A DNA stretch of 64,000 nt from Luteococcus sp048595755 (GTDB lineage Bacteria; Actinomycetota; Actinomycetes; Propionibacteriales; Propionibacteriaceae), in assembly GCF_048595755.1 (NCBI RefSeq), contig NZ_CP184360.1:1984001-2048000 (forward strand), written 5' to 3'. The notes below the pieces were generated by a model. The model was given only the letters and a program-made list of their open reading frames with translations. It made no database searches and had not been told where the DNA came from. Positions within the stretch are counted from its first letter, which is position 1; each line of letters opens with the position of its first letter. Position numbers and translations under genes: made by a program. Shown here piece by piece: positions 24,879 to 34,828 of the stretch.

Positions 24879-26102
24879 ATGTCTGGAGCAAACGCGCCGG
24901 TCCGCACTCCGCGGGCCGAGGACCGGTCCGACGACGTGGTGGTGGTCGGGGCTCGACGCACTCCGTCGGGCCGTCTGCTGGGGCAGCTGTCGAGCATCCC
25001 GGCTGTCGAGCTGGGGGCGATGGCGATCAAGGGCGCCCTGGAGGCGGGTGGCATCGATCCGGGAGAGGTCCAGGCGGTCATGCTCGGGCAGGTGCTCCAG
25101 GCGGGCGTCGGCCAGAATCCCGCTAAGCAGGCGGCCCTGGGGGCCGGCCTGCCGGCCAGCGCCCACACCGTGACGATCAACAAGGTCTGCCTGTCCGGGC
25201 TGACCGCCATCATCGATGCCTCCCGGCTGCTGCGCTGTGGCGAGGCCGACGTGGTGGTGGCCGGGGGTATGGAGTCCATGTCGCGGGCGCCCCACCTGCT
25301 GCCGGAGCTGCGCGCCGGGAGATCCTATGGCAGTGGCACGGTGCTGGACCACATGGCACTCGACGGGCTCACCGCCGCGGATCTCGGCATCCCGATGGGC
25401 GAGCTCAGCGAGCGGTATGCAGACGTCTATCCGGTGACTCGTCAGGAGCAGGACGAGTACGCGGTGCAGAGCCATCGCCGTGCGCATCAGGCGTGGGAGC
25501 AGGGAATCCTGACCCGCGAGGTGGTGCCCGTGAATGTGCGTGGCCGCAAGGGTGAGGTCGTGGTCGATCGAGATGAGGGCTTGCGCCCCGAGTCCACCGT
25601 CGAGTCGCTCGCGAAGCTGCGCCCCGCCTTCACTCCCGACGGAAGCATCACGGCAGGCAATGCCTCCGCGATCTGCGACGGCGCCGCGGCCGTGGTGCTC
25701 ACCACTCGCGAGCGAGCCCAGCGCGAGGGGTGGGCGGTGATGGCCACGGTGCGCGCCTGCGGTCAGGTGGCCGGGCCCGACGCGTCCCTCCAGGCGCAGC
25801 CGGCGCGGGCCATTGCCCAGGCGCTGGAGCGTCAGGGCTGGAGCGTGGAGGACCTGGACCTGGTGGAGATCAACGAGGCCTTCGCCGCCGTGGTCGTCCA
25901 CTCGGCCCGGGAGCTGGGCCTGGACCTGGAGAAGGTCAACGAGTGCGGGGGAGGGATCTCGATCGGTCATCCGATCGGGGCCTCGGGTGGGCGGCTCGCT
26001 GTCCATCTGGCCCACCAGATCGCCAATGGGCGCGCCGAGAGGGGCGCGATCGGCCTGTGCGGTGGCGGCGGACAGGGAGAGGCGCTGCTGCTTGAGCGGT
26101 GA
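24879..26102 (+). CDS. Acetyl-CoA C-acyltransferase (thiolase)
   Basis: Thiolase cleaves 3-ketoacyl-CoA to acetyl-CoA and a shortened acyl-CoA, or runs in reverse. The acyl-accepting Cys104 (NKVCLSGLTAI), the INEAFAAV Asn segment, the GHPIGASGG His and the C-terminal LCGGGGQGEAL Cys are all present in 407 residues. GAAGAGG precedes the ATG. It starts a run of catabolic genes (mmsA, hydrolase, mmsB, hydratase), though a 128-bp gap with its own regulatory site separates it from mmsA. It is likely to finish isoleucine or fatty-acid breakdown. Confidence 0.94.
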   Translation: MSGANAPVRTPRAEDRSDDVVVVGARRTPSGRLLGQLSSIPAVELGAMAIKGALEAGGIDPGEVQAVMLGQVLQAGVGQNPAKQAALGAGLPASAHTVTINKVCLSGLTAIIDASRLLRCGEADVVVAGGMESMSRAPHLLPELRAGRSYGSGTVLDHMALDGLTAADLGIPMGELSERYADVYPVTRQEQDEYAVQSHRRAHQAWEQGILTREVVPVNVRGRKGEVVVDRDEGLRPESTVESLAKLRPAFTPDGSITAGNASAICDGAAAVVLTTRERAQREGWAVMATVRACGQVAGPDASLQAQPARAIAQALERQGWSVEDLDLVEINEAFAAVVVHSARELGLDLEKVNECGGGISIGHPIGASGGRLAVHLAHQIANGRAERGAIGLCGGGGQGEALLLER

Positions 26103-26175
26103 TTCCCCTGGTTGGGAGCCTGGCTGTCCGGGCCTTGAAACCCACTCTGGTATTTGGAAGTCAAACTATGTACTG

Positions 26176-26191
26176 TGTGATTAAAGCCACA
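26176..26191. promoter_or_regulatory. CRP/GlxR-like site upstream of mmsA
   Basis: TGTGA-TTAAAG-CCACA differs from the TGTGA-N6-TCACA consensus at one position and lies 40 bases before the mmsA start, in an AT-richer stretch likely to contain the promoter. Confidence 0.5.
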
Positions 26192-26230
26192 TTCTTGGGC
26201 AGTCAATGACGACAGGCAGAGGAAGCAATC

Positions 26231-27732
<1,502 letters not shown>

Positions 27733-27736
<4 letters not shown>

Positions 27737-28800
27737 CCTCGATCGACCTGGGCACCGACGAGGTGCTAGCGGAGGTCCGCGGCCGCGCGGGGGTGATCAC
27801 CCTCAACCGGCCCAAGGCCATGAATGCGCTCAACCAGACCATGGTCGACGCCCTCGTCCAGGTCCTGGACCAGTGGCGGGATGACGACGACGTCGCCGTC
27901 GTCCTCCTGCGTGGGGCGGGGGAGCGCGGCCTGTGCGCCGGTGGCGACGTGGTGAGCCTGTACCACGACGCCAAGGCCAATGGCACCGAGGGCGCGCGGT
28001 TCTGGGGCAGCGAGTACCCGCTGAACCTCGCCATCTCGCAATACCCCAAGCCCTATGTCGCGATCATGAATGGCATCGTGCTGGGCGGCGGGATCGGCGT
28101 CTCGGCACACGGCTCGCACCGCATCGTCACCGACGACACCCGGGTGGGCATGCCCGAGACCGGCATCGGCTTCGTGCCCGACGTCGGCGGTTCCCACCTG
28201 CTCACCCACGTGCCCGGTCACCTGGGCACCCACCTGGCGCTGACCGGCGCCCACGTGGGTGCCGGGGAGGCTATCGAGTGCGGTCTGGCCGACGTCTACG
28301 TCCCGGCCGACCAGATCGAGGCGCTCGTGGACGAGCTGTGCACCAGCGGCGACGCCGATGCGGTGGTCGGGGTGCACGCGCGCCCCGCCCCCGCGGGCTT
28401 CACCGCCGAGCACGACGTGATCGAGCAGGTCTACGACCATGACACCGTCGAGAAGATCCTCGCGGCGCTCGACGAGGTCGACGACGACTGGGCCCGCGAT
28501 GCCGCCAAGCGGATCCGACGCAACAGCCCCCTCGCCCTCAAGGTGACGCTGGAATCGCTGCGCCGGGCCCGCGGCCAGAGCCTGGCCGAAGCGCTGGACA
28601 CCGAGTTCCGGGTCTCGATGAACATGCAGCGCGGGCATGACTTCGTCGAGGGGATCAGGGCCCAGCTGGTCGACAAGGACCGCAATCCGCAGTGGCAGCC
28701 GGCCACCCTCGAGGAGGTCGGCGAGGCAGACGTGGAGCGCGTCTTCGGCCCCGTCGACGACGACCGGATCACCGAACTCAACCTGGCCCAGCAGGCCTGA
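27733..28800 (+). CDS. 3-hydroxyisobutyryl-CoA hydrolase
   Basis: This crotonase-superfamily thioesterase (355 aa) releases 3-hydroxyisobutyrate in valine catabolism. Motifs include the oxyanion-hole sequence MNGIVLGGGIGVSAHGSHRIVTDDT, MPETGIGFVPDVGGSH with the catalytic Glu/Asp pair, and the diagnostic C-terminal EGIRAQLVDKDRNPQWQPATL. The GTG start overlaps the mmsA stop by 4 bp. It is the full-length paralogue of the protein encoded at 17780. Position between mmsA and mmsB supports the valine assignment. Confidence 0.93.
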
Positions 28801-28824
28801 ACCCGTAGCACGGGAAGGACAGAC

Positions 28825-29739
28825 ATGACGCAGACCACGGTGGCCTTCATCGGCCTTGGAAACATGGGCGCCCACATGGCGGCCAATCTGGTCAAGGGCG
28901 GTTTCACCGTCCGCGGCTATGACCCGATGCCCGAGGCGCGTGAACGTGCCGAGCAGGCCGGCATCCAGAACTGCGCCTCGGCCGAGGAGGCAGCGCGGGA
29001 GTCGCAGGTGGTCGTGACCAGCCTGCCGAACGGCAAGATCCTGTTGGAGGCCCTCACCGGCGAGCACGGGTTGCTGGCCGCGGCACCCGCTGGCTCGCTG
29101 TTCATCGACAGCTCCACGGTGGGCGTGGCCGACTGCCTCGCCGCCCGGGAGGCCGTGGTGGCCGCCGGGCACACCCTGGTGGAGTCTCCCATGTCCGGCG
29201 GCACCGTGGGGGCCGAGAAGGGCACGCTCACCTTCATGGTGGGCGCCGACGACGAGACGGACCTGGAACGGGCGCGCCCGGTGCTGGAGGCCATGGGCAG
29301 CAAGATCGTGCACTGTGGCGGCGCGGGGGCCGGGCAGGCGGTGAAGCTGTGCAACAACATGGTGCTGGCCATCAACATGATCGGCATCAGCGAGGCCTTC
29401 GTGCTGGCGGAGAAGCTCGGCGTGAGCCACCAGGCCTTCTTCGACGTGGCCTCCACCAGCACCGCCCAGTCGTGGGCCCTCAACACGAACTGTCCGGTTC
29501 CGGGCCCGGTTCCCACCAGCCCCGCCAACCGCGACTTCGAGGGGGGTTTCATGGGAGCACTGATGGCCAAGGACCTTGGCCTTGCGGCCGGCGCCATCGA
29601 GTTGTCGGGTACCGATGCCCAATTGGGCCAGCTGGCCGTCGAGATCTACCGTCGCTTCAGCGAGGGCGAGGGCGGACGCAAGGACTTCTCTGGGATCATC
29701 GAGACGATCCGTCAACAGTCCACTGGCAAGGAGGCATGA
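28825..29739 (+). CDS. mmsB: 3-hydroxyisobutyrate dehydrogenase
   Basis: MmsB oxidises 3-hydroxyisobutyrate to methylmalonate semialdehyde with NAD+. The 304-residue protein has the beta-hydroxyacid dehydrogenase layout: N-terminal Rossmann motif FIGLGNMGAHMAANL, the substrate-site SPMSGGTVGAEKGTL, and the catalytic Lys segment GQAVKLCNNMVLAINM. GGAAGGA lies before the ATG. The gene feeds the MmsA substrate and is followed after 3 bp by the enoyl-CoA hydratase. Confidence 0.95.
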   Translation: MTQTTVAFIGLGNMGAHMAANLVKGGFTVRGYDPMPEARERAEQAGIQNCASAEEAARESQVVVTSLPNGKILLEALTGEHGLLAAAPAGSLFIDSSTVGVADCLAAREAVVAAGHTLVESPMSGGTVGAEKGTLTFMVGADDETDLERARPVLEAMGSKIVHCGGAGAGQAVKLCNNMVLAINMIGISEAFVLAEKLGVSHQAFFDVASTSTAQSWALNTNCPVPGPVPTSPANRDFEGGFMGALMAKDLGLAAGAIELSGTDAQLGQLAVEIYRRFSEGEGGRKDFSGIIETIRQQSTGKEA

Positions 29740-29742
29740 GCA

Positions 29743-30519
29743 ATGGCCGAGTACCAGAACATCCTGGTGGAGACCAAGGGCCGGGTGGGGGTCATCGCCC
29801 TCAACCGTCCCAAGGCACTCAACGCCCTCAACGAGCAGACGATGCACGAGGTGGTGGCGGCCGGGCGCGAGTTCGACGCCGATCCCGGCATCGGTTGCAT
29901 CATCCTGACCGGCTCGCAGAAGGCCTTCGCGGCCGGTGCGGACATCAAGGAGATGCAGCCGCAGTCGGCCACCGACATGTACCTGTCCAACTGGTTCAAG
30001 GGCTGGGAGGACTTCACCCGCTTGCGCACTCCGGTGATCGCGGCCGTCTCGGGCTATGCCCTGGGCGGCGGCTGTGAGCTGGCGATGATGTGCGACTTCA
30101 TCCTGGCGAGCGACACGGCCAAGTTCGGCCAGCCCGAGATCAACCTGGGCGTCATCCCCGGCATGGGCGGCAGCCAGCGCCTGACCCGTGCCGTGGGCAA
30201 GGCCAAGGCGATGGAGATGTGCCTCACCGGCCGCATGATGGACGCCGAGGAGGCGGAGCGGGCCGGGCTGGTCTCGCGCATCGTGGCGGCCGACGAGCTG
30301 CTGGACGAGGCGCACACGGTGGCCGAGACCATCGCGGCCAAGTCCTTGGTGGCCTCCATGATGGTCAAGGAGGTGGTCAATGCCGCCTTCGAGACCACCC
30401 TGAGCCATGGCATCGACCATGAGCGTCGCGTCTTTCACTCGGTCTTCGCGTCGAATGACCAGAAGGAGGGCATGGCGGCCTTCGTCGAGAAGCGGGAGCC
30501 CAACTTCACGCACGACTGA
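29743..30519 (+). CDS. Enoyl-CoA hydratase
   Basis: This 258-residue crotonase-family enzyme adds water to 2-enoyl-CoA (methacrylyl- or tiglyl-CoA in branched-chain pathways). It shows AAVSGYALGGGCELAMMCDF with the first catalytic Glu and QPEINLGVIPGMGGSQRL with the second, both needed for hydratase activity. AAGGAGGC sits 8 bases before the ATG. It is the last gene of the valine-catabolism operon and is convergent with the aldolase, with palindrome B between them. Confidence 0.94.
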   Translation: MAEYQNILVETKGRVGVIALNRPKALNALNEQTMHEVVAAGREFDADPGIGCIILTGSQKAFAAGADIKEMQPQSATDMYLSNWFKGWEDFTRLRTPVIAAVSGYALGGGCELAMMCDFILASDTAKFGQPEINLGVIPGMGGSQRLTRAVGKAKAMEMCLTGRMMDAEEAERAGLVSRIVAADELLDEAHTVAETIAAKSLVASMMVKEVVNAAFETTLSHGIDHERRVFHSVFASNDQKEGMAAFVEKREPNFTHD

Positions 30520-30542
30520 CGGCTCCAGAGCCTGGCGCGTAC

Positions 30543-30609
30543 GCAAACAGAGAGATATCCGGTCCTCATTGCCACAGTGGCAACAAGGACCGGATATCTC
30601 TCTGTTTGC
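30543..30609. repeat. Long near-perfect palindrome B (dispersed element)
   Basis: Perfect 24-base inverted arms (30543-30566 and 30586-30609, beginning GCAAACAGAGAG) enclose a second 7-bp dyad, TTGCCAC-A-GTGGCAA. The 67-base element is almost entirely self-complementary. Its outer ends and core match the element at 62755-62824. It lies between convergent genes and could also terminate transcription, although no U-tract follows. Confidence 0.8.
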
Positions 30610-30624
30610 AGCGCTGCTCGTGGC

Positions 30625-31512
30625 TCAGGTGATCGATGCCCGGTAGATGCTGTCGATTGATTCGGCCAGCAGGGCGTCGAATTCCTCCTGGGATTGCGTG
30701 GCCGAGAGTCCCTCTGTCAGTGCCCGGGAGAAGGACGCGATCAACCCGGGATTGCGAGCCAGCCGCTCGTTGGCCTCCTGCCGGCTGTAGCCGCCCGAGA
30801 GCGCGACGACGCGCATCACGTTCGGGTGGGCGATCACGTCGGCGTAGAAGTCGTCCTGGCTGGGAATGGTGAGCTTGAGCATCACCGGGCATTCCTGGGG
30901 CAGGGCCTCCAGATGGGCCAGCAGCTCCTCGCGCAGGATCTGCTCCGCCTCGGCCTTGTCCGGCGCGTTGATGTCCACCTCCGGCTCGATGATCGGGACG
31001 AGGCCCTGGTGGCCGATCCGGCCGCCCACCTCGAACTGCTGGACGACATTGGCCTTGATCCCCTTCGGATTCGCCTCGGCGATGAAGGAGCGCATCTTGG
31101 TGCCGAAGATGCCCTTGGCCACGGCACGTCCCAGCAGCTCATCGAGCTCTGGCATCGGCTTCATGAGCTTCACGCCGTCGGCCTGTTCGGCCAATCCCTT
31201 GTCGACCTTCAGGATGGGCACGATCTGCTTGGTCTGCCACAGGTAGGTGGCGGTGTCGATGCCCTCCACCTGTCGATCCATCGTGTCCTCGAACAGGATG
31301 GCTGCCAGGATCTTCTCGCCCGTGAAGGAGGGCGAGGTGATGATCCGCGTACGCATCTGGTGGACGAGGTCGAACATCTCGGCCTCATTGCCATACTGGT
31401 CCTCGTCGATGCCGTAGAGCTTCAGGGCCTTTGGTGTCGAGCCGCCGCTCTGGTCCAGAGCCGCCACGAAACCCTTGCCAGTCGACATTCTTTCTGCCTG
31501 TTGGGTGTCCAT
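30625..31512 (-). CDS. fda: Fructose-bisphosphate aldolase, class I
   Basis: This Schiff-base aldolase interconverts fructose-1,6-bisphosphate with dihydroxyacetone phosphate and glyceraldehyde-3-phosphate. The 295-residue protein matches the bacterial class I (FbaB/Fda) group: GKGFVAALDQSGGSTPKALKLYG at the N-terminus, PIIEPEVDI, and a Lys in VMLKLTIP (Lys213) that is the likely Schiff-base residue. A consensus AGGAGGAATC precedes the ATG. It stands beside catabolic genes, perhaps for gluconeogenesis from acyl-CoA-derived carbon; this is inference. Confidence 0.93.
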   Translation of the reverse strand: MDTQQAERMSTGKGFVAALDQSGGSTPKALKLYGIDEDQYGNEAEMFDLVHQMRTRIITSPSFTGEKILAAILFEDTMDRQVEGIDTATYLWQTKQIVPILKVDKGLAEQADGVKLMKPMPELDELLGRAVAKGIFGTKMRSFIAEANPKGIKANVVQQFEVGGRIGHQGLVPIIEPEVDINAPDKAEAEQILREELLAHLEALPQECPVMLKLTIPSQDDFYADVIAHPNVMRVVALSGGYSRQEANERLARNPGLIASFSRALTEGLSATQSQEEFDALLAESIDSIYRASIT

Positions 31513-31585
31513 GATTCCTCCTTGGTGGGAGGCTAACCCGCCAGCGAGTGAAAAGAGCTGAGACCTCGGTGAGATTCCGCCTTGG

Positions 31586-32092
31586 TCAGTCGGCCAGGTC
31601 CCCGACGCGACGGCGGTAGTTGGTGCTCAGCTCCAGCAGTTGCTGTTGTTCCTGTGCGGAGAGCTGCAGGCTGCTGAAGACCTCGTTGAGGGCCTTGGCG
31701 GCCTGCTGCACCAGGGTGATCCCCTGGTCGGTGATGGCCACCAGGATGCCACGCCCGTCGTCGGGATTGGGGCGCCGTTCCACCAGCCCGTCGGCGACGA
31801 GTCGGTCGACGGTATTGGTGACCGAGGCGGGGTGCACCTGCAACCTGGCGCTCACCTTGCTCATCGGCAGCGCCCTGGCCCGGCTGAACATGAGCAGTGC
31901 CAGCAGTTCGAAGCGCGAGAAGGTGATCCCGAAGGGCTTGAGGGCGGCATCGATCTGGGCCATCAGCAGTTGGTGCACGCGCACCAGCGAGACGACGGCG
32001 GTCATGCCGGTGGCGGCGTGGCCCCAGCCGTGGGCCTCCCACTGGCGCCCGGCCTCGGCGATCGGGTCTTTCGTGCTGCGGCCCTGGGCCAT
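31586..32092 (-). CDS. MarR-family transcriptional regulator
   Basis: This 168-residue regulator has the MarR winged helix: FSRFELLALLMFSRARALPMSKVSARLQVHPASVTNTVDRLVADGLVERRPNPDDGRGILVAIT. The DNA-recognition helix is SVTNTVDRL and the wing contains the usual DxRG pattern. CAAGGAGGACGACG precedes the start. It lies between the aldolase and acyl-CoA ligase genes on the same strand; a strong terminator separates it from the ligase. Target and ligand are unknown, but aromatic or acyl compounds are common for the family. Confidence 0.9.
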   Translation of the reverse strand: MAQGRSTKDPIAEAGRQWEAHGWGHAATGMTAVVSLVRVHQLLMAQIDAALKPFGITFSRFELLALLMFSRARALPMSKVSARLQVHPASVTNTVDRLVADGLVERRPNPDDGRGILVAITDQGITLVQQAAKALNEVFSSLQLSAQEQQQLLELSTNYRRRVGDLAD

Positions 32093-32115
32093 CGTCGTCC
32101 TCCTTGGATGTGACC

Positions 32116-32144
32116 CGCCCGGGCCTCGTGACGAGGCCCGGGCG
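32116..32144 (-). terminator. Strong hairpin terminator after the acyl-CoA ligase gene
   Basis: A perfect 13-bp GC-rich stem (32116-32128 with 32132-32144) around a TGA loop lies 28 bases after the ligase stop on the minus strand and ahead of the MarR gene. Confidence 0.85.
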
Positions 32145-32172
32145 AGATCGGGGGTGCTGCGTACTGCGGGCC

Positions 32173-33912
32173 TCAGCCGCGCAGTGAGGGGAAGTCCGTG
32201 TCGGCGAACTCGGTGCTGGCACTGCTGGCACCGCCGTCGGCGGCGTGGATCTCGTTCTCTCGCTTGCGCAGGTCGACGCGACGGATCTTGCCCGAGACGG
32301 TCTTGGGCAATTCGTGGAACTCGAGGCGACGAATGCGCTTGTAGGGAGCGAGTGTCTCACGGCAGTGCTTGAGGATCGACTCGGCGGTCTCTGCGGTGGG
32401 CTCGTGGCCGGCGGCCAGCACCACGTAGGCCTTCGGGACGGCCAGCCGGATCGGATCGGGGGAGGGCACCACGGCCACCTCGGCCACGGCCGGATGCTCG
32501 ATGACGGCCGATTCCAGCTCGAAGGGTGACAGCCGGTAGTCGCTGGCCTTGAAGACGTCGTCGCTGCGGCCCACATAGGTGAGGTAGCCGTCCTCGTCGC
32601 GCTCCGCGATGTCTCCGGTGTGGTAGTACCCGTCGCGGAAGGCGTCGGCATTGCGGTCCGGATCGCCGTAGTAGCCGGGGGTCAACCCCACCGGCCGGGG
32701 ATCCAGCTTGAGGCAGAGCTCGCCGGTCTCCCCGATCTCGTCGGTGGCGGGATCGATCAGCACCACGTCCATGCCGGGCAGTGGGCGCCCCATCGAGCCG
32801 GACTTGACCGGCTGGCCGGGGGAGTTGCCCACCTGCACGGAGCTCTCCGTCTGGCCGAAGCCGTCGCGAATCTGGGTGCCCCAGCCCTTCTCCACCTGGC
32901 TGATCACTTCGGGGTTGAGCGGCTCGCCGGCCGCCACGAGCTTCTTGGGGGGATTGGTCAGCAGGCTGAGGTCGGCCTGGATCAACATGCGCCACACGGT
33001 GGGGGGAGCACAGAAGCTGGTGACCCCCTCCTTGCTCATCTGTTGCATCAGGGCCTTGGCGTCGAAGCGGCCGTAGTTGTACAGGAAGACCGTCGCGCCG
33101 GCGATCCACGGGGCGAAGAAATTGCTCCAGGCGTGCTTCGCCCATCCCGGGGCGGCGACGTTGAGGTGCACGTCACCGGGCTCCAGGCCGATCCAGTACA
33201 TCGTGGTGAGGTGGCCGACCGGGTAGCTGGTGTGGGTGTGCTCCACCAGCTTGGCCTTGGACGAGGTGCCGGAGGTGAAGTAGAGCAGCAGGGTCTCGTC
33301 GGCGCGGGTCGGGCCATCGGGGGTGAAATCGAGCGGGGCCTGGTGCGAGTCGGCGAAGAAGTGGGTGGGATGCGTCTCCTGTGCGGGTTCCGTCTCGCCC
33401 ACCTGGATGACCGACAGCGCACGCGGCACGTTGCCGAACTTTGCAGCGTCCTGGGCATTGGCGATCACCCAGGAGACCTCTGCGCGCTCGGTGCGGTCAT
33501 CCAGGTCGGCCGCACCAAGCATCACGGTGGTGGGCGCGATGACGGCGCCCAACTTGATGCAGGCCAGCATGCTCTCCCACAGTTCCACCTGGTTGTTCAG
33601 CATGATCATCACGCGGTCCTGGCGCTTGACGCCCTTCTCGCGCAGCCAGTTGGCCAGCTGGTCACTGCGCTGGGCCATCTGGGCATAGGTGCGGCGGGTC
33701 TCGGGGCCATCCTGGTCGACGATGACCAGCGCCTCGCGGTCGCGTGAGTCGGGCTCGGTGGCCAAGTGGTCGAACCAGTCGAGGGCAAAGTTGAACTCCT
33801 CGAAGCGGGGCCACTCGAAGTTGGCGCGGGCAGCGTCGTAGTCGTGCTGCAGGCTCACGAGCTGGTCGCGGGCTGCCCGAAACTGCTGGGTGGCGCTGGA
33901 GTTGCTGGTCAT
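32173..33912 (-). CDS. AMP-forming acyl-CoA ligase (acetyl-/medium-chain acyl-CoA synthetase-like)
   Basis: This adenylate-forming enzyme activates a carboxylic acid to acyl-CoA at the cost of ATP. The 579-residue protein has the P-loop-like LLLYFTSGTSSKAKLVEHTH, the central GWGTQIRDGFGQTE and GYLTYVGRSDDVFKASDYRLSPFELESA, and the C-terminal PKTVSGKIRR with the catalytic lysine near residue 542, which is the lysine acetylated by Pat-type enzymes in related ligases. It resembles medium-chain or benzoate-type ligases more than Acs. AGGAG precedes the ATG, and an exact CRP/GlxR-type site lies about 45 bases upstream. Confidence 0.9.
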   Translation of the reverse strand: MTSNSSATQQFRAARDQLVSLQHDYDAARANFEWPRFEEFNFALDWFDHLATEPDSRDREALVIVDQDGPETRRTYAQMAQRSDQLANWLREKGVKRQDRVMIMLNNQVELWESMLACIKLGAVIAPTTVMLGAADLDDRTERAEVSWVIANAQDAAKFGNVPRALSVIQVGETEPAQETHPTHFFADSHQAPLDFTPDGPTRADETLLLYFTSGTSSKAKLVEHTHTSYPVGHLTTMYWIGLEPGDVHLNVAAPGWAKHAWSNFFAPWIAGATVFLYNYGRFDAKALMQQMSKEGVTSFCAPPTVWRMLIQADLSLLTNPPKKLVAAGEPLNPEVISQVEKGWGTQIRDGFGQTESSVQVGNSPGQPVKSGSMGRPLPGMDVVLIDPATDEIGETGELCLKLDPRPVGLTPGYYGDPDRNADAFRDGYYHTGDIAERDEDGYLTYVGRSDDVFKASDYRLSPFELESAVIEHPAVAEVAVVPSPDPIRLAVPKAYVVLAAGHEPTAETAESILKHCRETLAPYKRIRRLEFHELPKTVSGKIRRVDLRKRENEIHAADGGASSASTEFADTDFPSLRG

Positions 33913-33955
33913 GATGCTCCTGTCCGACGTTGGATAGGGGTGGCGGCGCTGCCAC

Positions 33956-33971
33956 TGTGATCTATGTCACA
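33956..33971. promoter_or_regulatory. CRP/GlxR-type site upstream of acyl-CoA ligase
   Basis: TGTGA-TCTATG-TCACA is an exact match to the TGTGA-N6-TCACA consensus, 44 bases before the ligase start codon on the minus strand. The flanking bases extend the dyad by C and G. Confidence 0.65.
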
Positions 33972-34040
33972 GGAGACTCTACTTGGGAATCAAACTAATT
34001 ACGACCCCTGGGGCGAATGAATTTTCCGGCGCTGGTGCGG

Positions 34041-34622
34041 TCAGTCCCTCGTGCGCACCCCGGAGAGCACGAGCTGCCCCAGCTCCGCATAGGCCTGTGA
34101 GGGTGTGGTCTCGGTGATGTCGCCCTGCTGGATGTGCTCCAGCATCACCTCGATGAAGTGGGCGGTCATGTCCAGGGGGAGCGGGCGGAACTCGCCGGCG
34201 CCGATGCCGCACTCCAGCAGGTCGCGGATCTTGTTGGTCGCCGAGCGGGTGTTGGTCTCGTAGATGCGCCGTGCGGCCGGATTAGTCGCCACGTCCTTCA
34301 TGAAGATCGGCGAGGCGGGCTCCATCGCGGCGGCAATGGCCTCGAAATAGGCCTGCATGGCCAGAGTGGGCGAGCGGTGTGAGGTCAGGGCCAGGTCGGT
34401 GCGTCGGGCCACCTCGCGGAAGAAGCTGACCAGCACTCGGCGGATCACGTCGTCCCCGGTGCGCCCCAGCGCGTACAGCGTCGACTTGGAGCAGTGGAAT
34501 CGCTGTGCGGCTCCGTCCATCGTGAACTGGTCGAAGCCCTCCTCCAGGAAGGTGGTCAGCAGGGTGTCGAAGAGTTCGCGCTGGCGGGGGGTGGCCAGGG
34601 GGGTGGTGGGCTCGACGCTCAT
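34041..34622 (-). CDS. TetR-family transcriptional regulator
   Basis: This 193-residue repressor has an N-terminal TetR helix-turn-helix (about residues 14-60, FLEEGFDQFTMDGAAQRFHCSKSTLYALG) and an all-helical ligand-binding C-terminal domain. It is divergent from the acyl-CoA dehydrogenase, with the perfect 28-bp palindrome 34711-34738 in the gap. The same operator type occurs at the thiolase promoter, which suggests it senses an acyl-CoA and controls a dispersed catabolic regulon. Ligand is unknown. AGGAGA precedes the start. Confidence 0.9.
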   Translation of the reverse strand: MSVEPTTPLATPRQRELFDTLLTTFLEEGFDQFTMDGAAQRFHCSKSTLYALGRTGDDVIRRVLVSFFREVARRTDLALTSHRSPTLAMQAYFEAIAAAMEPASPIFMKDVATNPAARRIYETNTRSATNKIRDLLECGIGAGEFRPLPLDMTAHFIEVMLEHIQQGDITETTPSQAYAELGQLVLSGVRTRD

Positions 34623-34666
34623 CGACGCTCTCCTTGGTGGTGGGGATTCTTGCCGGGTGGGTTGGT

Positions 34667-34682
34667 GGTGAGAAATTTCACA
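34667..34682. promoter_or_regulatory. CRP/GlxR-like site in the TetR-ACAD gap
   Basis: GGTGA-GAAATT-TCACA differs from the TGTGA-N6-TCACA consensus at one base. It lies 45 bases upstream of the TetR gene and 28 bases before the TetR-type operator. Confidence 0.45.
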
Positions 34683-34710
34683 ACAAGGCCTTCCCCTGGC
34701 GACCCTCTGG

Positions 34711-34738
34711 CAGTACGGTAATCACAAATACCGTACTG
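34711..34738. promoter_or_regulatory. Perfect TetR-type operator
   Basis: CAGTACGGTA and TACCGTACTG form a perfect 10-bp inverted repeat around ATCACAAA. It lies in the divergent gap between the TetR gene and the acyl-CoA dehydrogenase gene, where an autoregulating TetR operator is expected. Confidence 0.75.
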
Positions 34739-34754
34739 TGCGGATCTCCGCACA
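34737..34754. promoter_or_regulatory. Second dyad adjoining the TetR operator
   Basis: TGTGCGGA and TCCGCACA form a perfect 8-bp dyad around TC, overlapping the operator end by two bases. It could be a second protein-binding site or a 5' hairpin of the ACAD message. Confidence 0.4.
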
Positions 34755-34828
34755 TCGGCGTCACGGCGGTGACCACCGATTCCGACGTGGGGTGCAAGGG
34801 CGCTCCTTACGACCGAGAGGACAGAACT

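Noticed and set aside
26150..26180. Third copy of the TetR operator upstream of mmsA
   Set aside because: Only the TATGTACTG half is similar; the other half does not match.
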